Shown piece after piece: positions 36,477-44,705 of a DNA stretch of 64,000 nt (positions within the stretch are counted from its first letter, which is position 1; every line of letters begins with the position of its first letter). The DNA is taken from positions 1 through 64,000 of the forward strand of contig JBJYWI010000157.1 of NCBI GenBank assembly GCA_046259385.1, read 5' to 3'. The position numbers and the translations under genes were made by a program. The notes beneath the pieces are model-generated. The model saw only the letters and a list, made by a program, of their open reading frames with translations. It was not told the DNA's origin and did no database searches. The DNA comes from CAVWDI01 sp046259385 (GTDB lineage Bacteria > Chloroflexota > Anaerolineae > Anaerolineales > UBA4823).

Positions 36477-37265
36477 TTGAAAAGCGTGGTGTGTGTTAAA
36501 GTCATACCAAAGTCAGAAGAGGTCCGGGTCGATCCCGAAACGATGTTGCTCATCCGGGATGGAGTGCGCTCGGAAATCAACCCGCCGGATATGAATGCCC
36601 TTGAGATGGCGCTCAACATAAAAGACCGCTACGGCGGCCAGGTAAATATATTGTCTATGGGCCCGCCTTCATTTTTGCCGTTCTTGCAGGCTGGAGTTGC
36701 AATGGGTGCTGATCACATCTATCTGTTGAGCGACCTAGTGCTGGCAGGCGCGGATACGCTTGCGACGACATATACCCTGTCAAAGGGAATCAGGAGATTG
36801 GGGGATATTGATCTGATCTTCTGCGGTGAAGAATCGTCGGATGGAGCCACCGGGCAGGTCCCTTCTGGGCTGGCTGAATGGTTGCAGATCAGGGGATTGT
36901 TTTTGACTACGGAGATGGAGCTAGACCGAAATCACTTAACCGCGCGAGGTAGGCGTGAGGTCGCGAGCGGTTATCAAATTTTGGAAGTCCCTTTGCCATG
37001 TGTTGTTTCTGTAAAAACCGCCTGCAATGAACCTCGCTTTATGGATTATGCCCGCAAGGAATGGGCGTTTGAGAGAGAGCGTGTCACAATCTGGAATGCG
37101 CATGATATAGATGCGGACCCGGAATTTATCGGCGTGGAGGGTTCGCCCACAGTTGTCTCCGGGTTGGCCCAGGCGCCGACCAGGGAGCGGAAACGGATGT
37201 TCCTTGAAGGTTCACCTTTAGAAATTGCCGGGCAAATTGCCGAAATCCTGCAGAAGAATTCATAA
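36477..37265 (+). CDS. etfB: Electron transfer flavoprotein beta subunit (possible bifurcating type)
   Basis: 262 aa. The N-terminus MKSVVCVKVIPKSEEVRVD is typical of EtfB. The SMGPP segment at 60-64, GADHIYLLSD, and GADTLATTYTL match what I recall of the second-flavin site of bifurcating Etfs; non-bifurcating EtfB binds AMP there. TTG 36477 lies behind GGAGG in the end of etfA. No acyl-CoA dehydrogenase gene is adjacent, so the Etf partner is probably the neighbouring Hdr-like proteins or an enzyme elsewhere. It is the last gene of the cluster. Confidence 0.93.
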   Translation: MKSVVCVKVIPKSEEVRVDPETMLLIRDGVRSEINPPDMNALEMALNIKDRYGGQVNILSMGPPSFLPFLQAGVAMGADHIYLLSDLVLAGADTLATTYTLSKGIRRLGDIDLIFCGEESSDGATGQVPSGLAEWLQIRGLFLTTEMELDRNHLTARGRREVASGYQILEVPLPCVVSVKTACNEPRFMDYARKEWAFERERVTIWNAHDIDADPEFIGVEGSPTVVSGLAQAPTRERKRMFLEGSPLEIAGQIAEILQKNS

Positions 37266-37617
37266 AACTTCTGGTAAATCTTAACCCGGTTGTGAGCGGT
37301 TGTCCGTTCTAAGCTGGGGCTGTAGCATCGTCAGAGCTTCTCGTTCAATTACTTGCGAATCCGCAGAAATATTTATCAAATCTAGGACCGATACTGCTGG
37401 TGGTAGGTTCTGGGTTGCACATGGACATTAAAAGTCTGCTTGACGGGAAATTTTCAAGCTGTTAGAATCAATAATCTAAGGGTGCCACATTATTTCGTTA
37501 CGAGGAAATAAACGAAGACTCAGAAAGCATTTCCCTGGGTCTTTTTGTATTATGCCCGGGTATATAGAAAATGGAGGCAGCCATAATGAATATCATATTT
37601 TTCAAGGAGTAGTAGTA
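37266..37617 (+). other. 352-base intergenic stretch with cold-shock leader
   Basis: No coding potential was found between etfB and the cold-shock gene. The only structure is the terminator-like hairpin at 37516-37546 and the AAGGAG ribosome site at 37604-37609. The first 230 bases show nothing I can interpret. Confidence 0.6.
37516..37546 (+). terminator. Terminator-like hairpin upstream of the cold-shock gene
   Basis: AGACTCAG (37516-37523) pairs with CTGGGTCT (37535-37542), one G-T pair, followed by five T. It lies about 70 bases before the csp start. It could end read-through from etfB or act as part of a structured leader. Confidence 0.6.
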
Positions 37618-37827
37618 ATGTCGGAAAGAATTATCGGCACAGTAAAATGGTTCAATAATGCTAAAGGCTATGGATTCCTGGCGCAGGAAGATGGGGATGA
37701 TGTATTCGTACATTATTCCGCTATCCAGACTGAGGGATTCAAAACGCTTGAAGAGGGCCAACAGGTAGAATTTTCTATCGAAGAAGGTCCAAAAGGGCTG
37801 CAAGCTAGCAATGTCGTATCTCTGTAA
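37618..37827 (+). CDS. Cold-shock protein (CspA family)
   Basis: 69 aa, full family length. Both RNA-binding motifs are present: KGYGFLAQ (RNP1) and VFVHYSAI (RNP2). The protein binds single-stranded RNA and DNA and prevents mRNA structure in the cytoplasm. ATG 37618 is fixed by AAGGAG 8 bases upstream; in-frame codons further upstream are non-coding. A strong terminator follows at 37853-37886. Confidence 0.96.
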   Translation: MSERIIGTVKWFNNAKGYGFLAQEDGDDVFVHYSAIQTEGFKTLEEGQQVEFSIEEGPKGLQASNVVSL

Positions 37828-37852
37828 ATAATCCTGTCAATAAAATCAAAAT

Positions 37853-37886
37853 AGCCCCCGCAGACGAATCGGGGGCTTTTCTGTTT
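37853..37886 (+). terminator. Rho-independent terminator of the cold-shock gene
   Basis: AGCCCCCG (37853-37860) pairs perfectly with CGGGGGCT (37870-37877), then a T-rich tail. Confidence 0.93.
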
Positions 37887-37982
37887 TAATTGACCAAAGC
37901 TTTTCGAATTACGGGAAAAACAAGCATCCAGATTATAAGTTACAATAAATTCCTAATTCGGCGAGTCATATGGAGTGACAGT

Positions 37983-38723
37983 ATGCGAAGAATCGCGATT
38001 GCTTTGTCAAAAGGTGGTGTGGGAAAAACGACAACTGCTGTGAATTTGGCTGCCGGAATTGCCCGGGCTGGAAGTACTATTTTGCTTATCGATGTCGATA
38101 CACAGGGACAGATTGCACGTGCGCTGGGCGAGAATCCGAAAGCCGGGTTGGCGGATTTTATTCTTGGGAATGTTGATTTGGATGAAGCAATTCATTTTGC
38201 CCGCCCGAATCTGGGGCTGCTTGCGGGTGGACGTTCTATGTCAGGTATCAAAAGGCTGATCGCCAGGAAGGATTACGGCGGTGAAACCACGCTATCAGAA
38301 GTTCTGGAACCGCTTGATGATCGTTTTGATTTTGTGCTGGTGGATTCCGGTCCGGGTTGGGATGTGATTACGGTAAATGTCCTTTTTTATGCTTATGAAA
38401 TCCTGGCACCGGTCTCTTTGGAAGTGCTGACCCTTCAAGGCTTGATGGAATTTTCTGAAAGTGTCAGCGCGATCCAAAAATACAATACTAACCTGGCTCT
38501 CAAATATATCCTGCCCACATTTTATGATCGCAGGGTGAAAAAATCTGAGGAAATCTATAACCAATTAAAAAACCATTTTGGAGAATTTGTCTGCCAGCCT
38601 ATCCGTTATAATGTGCGGCTTTCAGAAGCGCCAGGGTACGGTCAAACAATCTTTGAGTATTCAGCCCGGTCGGCTGGAGCAGAGGACTATTTAAAACTAA
38701 CTGAGAGGATAATAGCAGAATGA
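37983..38723 (+). CDS. ParA/Soj-family ATPase
   Basis: 246 aa. The deviant Walker A SKGGVGKTTTAVNLAAG lies near residue 8, then LLIDVDTQGQ and FVLVDSGPGWD, the ParA/MinD-type order. These ATPases position DNA or protein complexes. There is no ParB gene; instead a 122-aa protein gene overlaps by 4 bases (ATGA at 38720-38723). A chromosomal orphan ParA positioning some other cargo is more likely than a plasmid partition pair, as no replication gene is seen. ATG 37983 follows GGAG by 7 bases. Confidence 0.9.
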   Translation: MRRIAIALSKGGVGKTTTAVNLAAGIARAGSTILLIDVDTQGQIARALGENPKAGLADFILGNVDLDEAIHFARPNLGLLAGGRSMSGIKRLIARKDYGGETTLSEVLEPLDDRFDFVLVDSGPGWDVITVNVLFYAYEILAPVSLEVLTLQGLMEFSESVSAIQKYNTNLALKYILPTFYDRRVKKSEEIYNQLKNHFGEFVCQPIRYNVRLSEAPGYGQTIFEYSARSAGAEDYLKLTERIIAE

Positions 38724-39088
38724 CACCGAGAAAAGAAACCCCTGATTTACTTTCCGAAATGCTTGGCTCGCAGAGCCAAGCAGGAAGTGAAGTCAACCGC
38801 GTTCAGGGTGAGTTTCCTGCGCCAGTCCGTGCGCCCAGGCGAAAGCCCCGGAAACCCCAGCCCCAAAAATTTGAATACATTATTGTCACATTTCAGGACC
38901 ACCGCGGATTGCGCCCAAGGTTTGAAAACGGAAGAGAGTACAAGAACTGGATGGAATTACCTCTCATCCATGATTACCTTAACGATTTGAGCTCAGAAGG
39001 TTGGCACCTGGTCTCGGCATGCGCGGGAGAGTCGATGTATGGGAGTTTTGACAGGCACCACCTGTACTTCAAGCGGTTAATTTCCTGA
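38720..39088 (+). CDS. ParA-linked protein with DUF4177-like C-terminus
   Basis: 122 aa, function unknown. The first 45 residues are rich in Pro, Arg and Lys (APRRKPRKPQPQ) and look disordered. From about residue 48, FEYIIVTFQDHRG is followed by a LNDLSSEGWHLVSAC segment, the YEY ... L..LG.EGWELV layout of DUF4177 proteins. It overlaps the ParA gene by 4 bases, so the two are likely partners; the basic tail could bind DNA or the ParA surface. That is inference. Confidence 0.75.
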   Translation: MTPRKETPDLLSEMLGSQSQAGSEVNRVQGEFPAPVRAPRRKPRKPQPQKFEYIIVTFQDHRGLRPRFENGREYKNWMELPLIHDYLNDLSSEGWHLVSACAGESMYGSFDRHHLYFKRLIS

Positions 39089-39201
39089 AATAGCCCTCAG
39101 AGTTTCTTATCAACTGCTAATAAAATTCTATCCAAACTTAACTTCTCCAGGAATATCTGGCTGGTATAGAATCTCTTAATTTCCGATCAGAGACCAATTT
39201 T

Positions 39202-39348
39202 GTGAGTAGAGAAGTTAAACCTCCCCAAAAAAGAGCCTATCCTGGCCTGTATGAAAAAATTATTCCGGTGGCAATCAGTCTGGTAGCAGTGTTTGTCCTG
39301 CTTTTGATTGTTGTCAGTCTATTTGTTCTCCTTCGCTATTTTATTTAA
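39202..39348 (+). CDS. Small single-pass membrane protein (48 aa)
   Basis: A GTG-started frame of 48 codons. A basic/Pro N-terminus (VSREVKPPQKRAYPGLYEKI) is followed by one long hydrophobic helix (VAISLVAVFVLLLIVVSLFV) and ends LLRYFI. The start has no clear Shine-Dalgarno. I believe similar small proteins with a YPGLYEKIIP-like segment occur in Anaerolineae, but cannot check it. It lies 30 bases before the next membrane protein gene. Confidence 0.55.
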   Translation: MSREVKPPQKRAYPGLYEKIIPVAISLVAVFVLLLIVVSLFVLLRYFI

Positions 39349-39378
39349 TATGCCAATATTATCCTTAGAGGTGTTTTC

Positions 39379-40110
39379 ATGAACGTTTTGTTTGTATTTA
39401 TTCCATTGATTTCTTCCATAATCAGTTTTATTTTCGCGTTTTTGGTATTCAGGCGTTACAGAATGCGAAAGGGAACTTACCTCCTGATCTGGGGGATTGG
39501 GCTTATCTTTTATGGCATTGGCGGTTTTTGCGAGTTTTACTACGGCGCATTTGGCTGGAATTCAATCGTTTACAGAGCCTGGTACCTGTTTGGCGCGGTG
39601 CTGGTTGCGGCATGGCTTGGTCAGGGTACTGTCTATCTGTTAGTGAGGAAGAGGTGGGCGAACGCGACAATGATAGTGTTATTGGCTGCCTCACTTTATG
39701 CCGCGATTCGTGTATTCACAGCTCAACTGGATCCTTCCCTGTTGACTGCCAGTGTGCATACCGGCAGCGAATTAAGCGGACATGCGATCACCACGCCTGG
39801 TGTAAGGGTTTTAACGCCTTTTTTCAACCTGTATGGGACAATTACACTTGTAGGTGGGGCGCTTTATTCAGCCTGGTTATTCTGGCGGAAGAGGGTACTG
39901 CTTCACCGTACGATTGGCAACCTCCTTATCGCTGCAGGAGCGCTCCTGCCGGCATTTGGCGGGGCCTTCAGCCGCTTTGGGATTCCGGCGGCATTGTACC
40001 TGGGCGAATTTTTTGGGGTGCTCCTGATCTTCGCAGGTTTTATACGGGCAACTACCCCGATGGGCGAAAAAATGCAGGCAGTCCCAGACCCGAACTTGGC
40101 TGGTGATTAA
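39379..40110 (+). CDS. Integral membrane protein of unknown function (about 7 helices)
   Basis: 243 aa with about seven hydrophobic segments and almost no polar domains. I do not recognise the family. The layout (short outer N-terminus, helices at about 3-25, 32-55, 65-92, 98-115, 150-170, 178-198, 205-225) is like the 7TM sensor-type domains found in histidine kinases or rhodopsin-like proteins. It follows the small membrane protein gene. Confidence 0.7.
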   Translation: MNVLFVFIPLISSIISFIFAFLVFRRYRMRKGTYLLIWGIGLIFYGIGGFCEFYYGAFGWNSIVYRAWYLFGAVLVAAWLGQGTVYLLVRKRWANATMIVLLAASLYAAIRVFTAQLDPSLLTASVHTGSELSGHAITTPGVRVLTPFFNLYGTITLVGGALYSAWLFWRKRVLLHRTIGNLLIAAGALLPAFGGAFSRFGIPAALYLGEFFGVLLIFAGFIRATTPMGEKMQAVPDPNLAGD

Positions 40111-40584
40111 TCTAACTCATTAGTGAAATTGAACAATAAAATATTATAGGGGACTTATTAAATCCATTCTTGAGATATACATTTACCCTCCGGATGTCAT
40201 CTTAGTGCACATGCAGCCTTAAATTGTGAAGGCTTTCTTTCTTCGCTTACTTAACCAGCGCGGATCAAGGAAGTAACATTTATTTTTCTTCCTGGGAATT
40301 TGAGCAAAATATACATAGATTGGACCCAACCGTAATATCCAGCATGCCAGTCGCTTCTTTCATGGACAATGGATGCGGATTCAATTAATTTGTCTGACTC
40401 TGATATGAGCACCCGGCAAGTTGAAATATTAAGATTGGCAAGGTATTCTTAGATATCATTCGGATAGTTGCCCTCTTAAGCTTTATCCCCTCTGCTTCTT
40501 GGGTTTTTTCTAAAGTGAAAGTGGTCAGGATTTCGAGGTCAGCCAGAACTGCTTTGCGTGTGTTGGAAGAAGTATTTGATGCAA
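40111..40584. other. 474-base stretch without a gene
   Basis: No convincing coding frame on either strand. The only element is a weak hairpin with T-rich tail: AGCCTT (40215-40220) paired with AAGGCT (40229-40234), which may end transcription of the membrane protein gene. Confidence 0.5.
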
Positions 40585-41025
40585 TTAACCTATATGTGAC
40601 GACCGATAAGCAGGAGATTTATGAACATGGACTACTTTCCAATCCCCATCCAACCTGACAATTACCCGGCTTTCATTGTGGGCGGCGACAGATACGCCTT
40701 CATCCGTCCCTGTGCTTGTGAGCAGAGTATAGCTGGCGATTGCTGCCTCTCCGTAGCGTTGAATATGCAGGTTTGCCAGGTCGTATCGTGTCCGGGGCGG
40801 TTCGCCATTGCTTTCTCCTTCTAACTCAGCGCCAAAGACCAGTCCGCGCCGGGCGTTTTCCGACATCATAAAATCGTGGAAAGGCAGACCCTCAAGTCGG
40901 TGGGGCGTCACCCACCACTCATAAAGAGTCAGGTCTTGGCTGGTGGTGGCATGGTAAGTTGAGATATCATTTTCAAAAATCGCATTTAGATGCTTAATCA
41001 GAAATTCATGAATTTCCAGGTCCAT
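40585..41025 (-). CDS. SnoaL/NTF2-fold protein resembling the CaMKII association domain
   Basis: 146 aa, single domain. Features are a leading helix (EIHEFLIKHLNAIF), WVTPHRLEGLPFHDFMM, and the closing strand SRVIVRLDGDWKVVHVHKSP, as in CaMKII_AD or DUF4440-type NTF2 folds. Such bacterial proteins form oligomers with a deep pocket; the ligand is unknown. It is a single gene on the minus strand. Confidence 0.75.
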   Translation of the reverse strand: MDLEIHEFLIKHLNAIFENDISTYHATTSQDLTLYEWWVTPHRLEGLPFHDFMMSENARRGLVFGAELEGESNGEPPRTRYDLANLHIQRYGEAAIASYTLLTSTGTDEGVSVAAHNESRVIVRLDGDWKVVHVHKSPAYRSSHIG

Positions 41026-41188
41026 AATTAGGTGCTCCCTGAGGTTGGTAAATAAGAAATTATATTTGGGGTTCTGGCTGTTTAAGAGTTATTTTACACA
41101 GGATTTACCCAAATATTCACAACATCTTGAAATATCAATCTTTCAGTATTCTTAATAATTCCTCCCTAAAAAGTTGGTTAAAAAACAC

Positions 41189-41220
41189 CCTCCGGGGTTG
41201 CGCTTCCCGGAGGTTTTTAT
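41189..41220 (-). terminator. Bidirectional terminator after the HdeD-like gene
   Basis: CCTCCGGG (41189-41196) pairs perfectly with CCCGGAGG (41206-41213). A T-run follows on the plus strand and an A-run precedes it, so it works in both directions; on the minus strand it ends the gene at 41245-41775. Confidence 0.88.
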
Positions 41221-41244
41221 TTTCTTAATATTCCTTTCTTGTGA

Positions 41245-41775
41245 CTACTTCACCTGGAAAGCAAAGATAATCGCTGCAATTCCGCCGATGATCATCACAA
41301 TCCCCAGCAGGATCACAAGTAATTGCCCGGCAACTGCCGCATTAAATAACAGCAGCAACCCGATAATGATGCTGACAACAGCCAGTATTCCGGCACCCCA
41401 GCCTCCACCTTTAAGTGCGAATACCAGCCCGATTATCCCAACAATCAGTCCCTGAATACCGAGCAGAATTGCAGCCACAGCTGGTAGCACAAAGGACCCC
41501 CACAGTGGATGTTGGATAACGATCAGACCGGCGATAACACCTAGAATACCTACAATTAACTTCCAGCCCCAGGCGGATTTATCTATGAAAATACTTATGA
41601 TGTTAAAGATACCGGATATCAACCAGTATAAACCGAGTAATACAACGATGATGGATAAAAATTCCTCCCTGACAAAAAGCAGAAGCAGCCCGAAGATCAC
41701 CGAGGCAATCCCCTGCATCAGCGGGATCCACCACGGGAATTCCCGGGTTTCTAATTCAAACGCAGAAGCACTCAT
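41245..41775 (-). CDS. HdeD-like membrane protein (DUF308)
   Basis: 176 aa with six hydrophobic segments arranged as two repeats of three: PLMQGIASVIFGLLLLF early, and LVIGVIG-type repeats rich in Ile and Gly in the middle and end. This is the DUF308 layout; HdeD of E. coli is an acid-resistance membrane protein, but the function elsewhere is not known. Start ATG 41775. Confidence 0.85.
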   Translation of the reverse strand: MSASAFELETREFPWWIPLMQGIASVIFGLLLLFVREEFLSIIVVLLGLYWLISGIFNIISIFIDKSAWGWKLIVGILGVIAGLIVIQHPLWGSFVLPAVAAILLGIQGLIVGIIGLVFALKGGGWGAGILAVVSIIIGLLLLFNAAVAGQLLVILLGIVMIIGGIAAIIFAFQVK

Positions 41776-42004
41776 TTGTCTCTCCTTATCAAATTTTTGT
41801 ATAGTTACTTAAATTAAAATGGACAATTTTTCCTGAATTTCGGAAATAATAATTTGAACCTCCTTTCAACCACTTTAACCCGCAAAATAGAAAATAGTTG
41901 CGGGAGAATTTATTTTAATTTATACCGAGAAGAAAATAAATAATCGGGATTAGAATCCGGATTGTTTGACATGGAGAAATACATATCGTACACTCTCCTT
42001 TGCT

Positions 42005-42520
42005 ATGGCGATCCGCATTCTCCTGACCGGTGAACCCGGTTGCGGTAAGACCACCGTTATTGAAAAGGTGCTGGAACTGTATTCAGGACTTGCAGGTGGT
42101 TTCATTACCAGAGAGGTCAGAAAGGCTGGCAGGAGATTTGGTTTTGAACTTATCTCCCTGGATGGGCGCAGGGGAACTCTTGCCAGTGTGGACTTTGAAT
42201 CTGAATTAAGAGTGGGGAAATATAGGGTCGATATTCAAATATTGGATTCAATTGGTGTTGATGCGATTAAGAAAAGCTTTTCAGCCGGGGAATTGATAGT
42301 GATTGATGAAATTGGATCAATGGAAATCCTTTCTGATTTATTCTGTAGAACAGTCAAGAGGATATTTACGAGCGAGATTGATCTCATTGGAACGATATCA
42401 AGACGGAATCACCCTTTCCTTAATGAGATTAAAAAGCTTCCTGCCATTGAACTGATCCGAGTGGATCACAACAATAGAGATGAGCTGGTGGGCTTGATTC
42501 TTTCAAAGTTGATGAGGTGA
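42005..42520 (+). CDS. THEP1-family nucleoside-triphosphatase
   Basis: 171 aa. Walker A GEPGCGKTT is close to the N-terminus, then GFITREVRKAGRRFGFELI and the Walker B IVIDEIGSMEI, followed by GTISRRNHPF: the order of the THEP1/NTPase_1 family, small NTPases of broad specificity. The ATG at 42005 fits the fold. No Shine-Dalgarno is evident. Its stop is directly followed by the hyuA start, so the two are coupled. Confidence 0.9.
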   Translation: MAIRILLTGEPGCGKTTVIEKVLELYSGLAGGFITREVRKAGRRFGFELISLDGRRGTLASVDFESELRVGKYRVDIQILDSIGVDAIKKSFSAGELIVIDEIGSMEILSDLFCRTVKRIFTSEIDLIGTISRRNHPFLNEIKKLPAIELIRVDHNNRDELVGLILSKLMR

Positions 42521-44662
42521 ATGTGTGGAATGACATTTTTGGATGACAGGCTGTCCGAAGACAGAGGTTCGAAACCCGCCGTCCTTCGTATTGGTATTGA
42601 TATTGGAGGGACATTCACCGATTTTGTGGTGCATGACCCCGGCGCAGGCAGCCTTCAATCGCTAAAGCTCCCGACCACACCTGAAAATCCAGCTCAGGTG
42701 GTCCTGGATGGCTTAACACAAATTGTCCCTGAATTGAATCAACCGGAGGAAATAACCGTTGACATCATTCATGGATCTACCGTTGCCACGAATGCGCTGA
42801 TAGAACGCAAAGGCGCCAGGACAGCGCTGGTCGCCACAGAAGGGTTCCGGGATGTGCTTCAAATTGGTAGGCAGAACCGTCCGGAATTATACAATCTCAC
42901 CCCTCAGTTGCCGCCTCCAATTGTCCCGGACTACCTGCGCTTTGAGGCAGCGGAGAGAATCGATTGTCGCGGGGTAGTTCAAAAGCCGCTGGAGGAAGTT
43001 TCATTACAAAAACTTCTGGCAGAATTTGACAATAAGAGTATTGATGCTGTTGCTGTATGCCTTTTATTTTCATTTTTAAACCCATCCCATGAGCAGAAAA
43101 TAGGTAAGTTGTTGCGTGATCAGGGCTATTTTGTGTCTCTATCAAGTGAGGTGCTGCCTGAATACCGTGAATATGAGCGGATGAGCACAACTGTTGTAAA
43201 TGCATATGTATCACCGGTATTGAACCGCTATCTCTCCCACCTGGAAGAACGTTTTTCGGAGTTGAAGGCGAAAATTAATTTCAGGATCTTGCAGTCCAAT
43301 GGCGGCAGCATCAATGTCCAGCAGGCGCGCTCGAATGGGGTTCGGAGCATTTTATCCGGACCGGCGGGAGGGGTGGTTGGAGCAAATGCAATCACATTAG
43401 ATGCAACTTATATCCATTTTGAGGAAAATAATGATGTATCCTATTCCAAACCATCTACGATAACTTTCGATATGGGGGGTACTTCAACCGATGTTTCTCT
43501 GGTTGATGAGGAACCCAGAATCACAACCGAGGCGGCAATAGCAGGATTTCCTATCCGGATTCCAGTCCTAGATATCCATACCATCGGAGCAGGAGGAGGC
43601 TCGATAGCCCATGTTGATGCTGGTGGAGCGCTGCGAGTCGGACCGCAAAGCGCCGGTTCCGATCCTGGTCCGGCATGTTATGGAAAGGGTGATTTTCCCA
43701 CTGTAACGGACGCTAATCTCGTCCTTGGAAGGCTTGCGCCCGAACACTTTCTGGGAGGCAGGCTGCCCTTGATCGAGAAAAAATCTGTGGAAGTTTTGTC
43801 CCAAATTGGCGAACAAATAAGTTTGGATCTTTTCCAGACTGCATTAGGGGTGGTGGAGATCGTCAATGCACATATGGAGAGGGCGCTCAGGGTTATTTCG
43901 GTTGAGCGCGGGTATGATCCCAAATACTGCAGGATGCTTTCCTTTGGTGGATCGGGGGGATTGCACGCGGTTGAGTTAGCACGCAGGACCGGTATTCCGG
44001 TTGTGGTCGTCCCCCCATTGGCTTCTACTTTATCCGCTTACGGCATGCTTGCGGCTGATGTGATCAAAGATTATGTCCAGACAGTAATGTTGGAAACCCA
44101 AGATAATCAACCTCCGCTTGATGACCTTTTTACGCCGTTGGTACAGAAGGGTTTGAGAGAGATGGCAGAGGAGGGGGTTCAAGCAAACTGCATTGAGATC
44201 GAAAAGTCCCTGGATGTACGCTACAAAGGTCAGTCTTTCGAACTGCGAGTTCCCTACAGCCCCGAGTTTATCCAGGTATTTCACAAGCGCCATTACAGAA
44301 TTTATGGATACAGCCAACCGGAAGAACCTGTGGAAATTGTAAATATCCGTGTTCGGGGGGTAGGGGAAATTCCTCCCCCGCGTTTAAGCGAAGTACCTAT
44401 GGGCGATTCAGACCCGTCCAGGGCGTTTATTGAAAATAAACCGGTCATTTACAATCCAGAGCGATCAGCGTCAGCAAAAAAAAGCGAAGGGTTTCAATCT
44501 ATATCGACCCCGTTTTATCTCTGGGACCGTTTGCTGGCGGGAGACAGGATTTCAGGTCCTGCAGTGGTGGTGCGCTCCGATACAACCGTACTGCTCTCTC
44601 GAGGTGATAATGCTGTTGTGGATCGCTATGCGAATTTGGTGGTTGAAGTGGGTCAATCATAA
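42521..44662 (+). CDS. Hydantoinase/oxoprolinase subunit A (HyuA-like)
   Basis: 713 aa. The ASKHA-type ATP-binding core shows IDIGGTFTDFVV near residue 25, HGSTVATNALIERKGA, SGPAGGVVGA and FDMGGTSTDVSLV. Members hydrolyse cyclic amides (hydantoins, 5-oxoproline) with ATP, paired with HyuB. An inserted stretch of about 20 residues (YIHFEENNDVSYSKPS) lies between GGVVGANAI and the GGTSTD motif and is unusual in length. The ATG 42521 directly abuts the NTPase stop; an ATG at 42530 is an alternative. Confidence 0.9.
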   Translation: MCGMTFLDDRLSEDRGSKPAVLRIGIDIGGTFTDFVVHDPGAGSLQSLKLPTTPENPAQVVLDGLTQIVPELNQPEEITVDIIHGSTVATNALIERKGARTALVATEGFRDVLQIGRQNRPELYNLTPQLPPPIVPDYLRFEAAERIDCRGVVQKPLEEVSLQKLLAEFDNKSIDAVAVCLLFSFLNPSHEQKIGKLLRDQGYFVSLSSEVLPEYREYERMSTTVVNAYVSPVLNRYLSHLEERFSELKAKINFRILQSNGGSINVQQARSNGVRSILSGPAGGVVGANAITLDATYIHFEENNDVSYSKPSTITFDMGGTSTDVSLVDEEPRITTEAAIAGFPIRIPVLDIHTIGAGGGSIAHVDAGGALRVGPQSAGSDPGPACYGKGDFPTVTDANLVLGRLAPEHFLGGRLPLIEKKSVEVLSQIGEQISLDLFQTALGVVEIVNAHMERALRVISVERGYDPKYCRMLSFGGSGGLHAVELARRTGIPVVVVPPLASTLSAYGMLAADVIKDYVQTVMLETQDNQPPLDDLFTPLVQKGLREMAEEGVQANCIEIEKSLDVRYKGQSFELRVPYSPEFIQVFHKRHYRIYGYSQPEEPVEIVNIRVRGVGEIPPPRLSEVPMGDSDPSRAFIENKPVIYNPERSASAKKSEGFQSISTPFYLWDRLLAGDRISGPAVVVRSDTTVLLSRGDNAVVDRYANLVVEVGQS

Positions 44663-44705
44663 AAAGTTTTTTCGTAAATGAAAGCTTTGGTTTGTTGGAG
44701 GCAGT

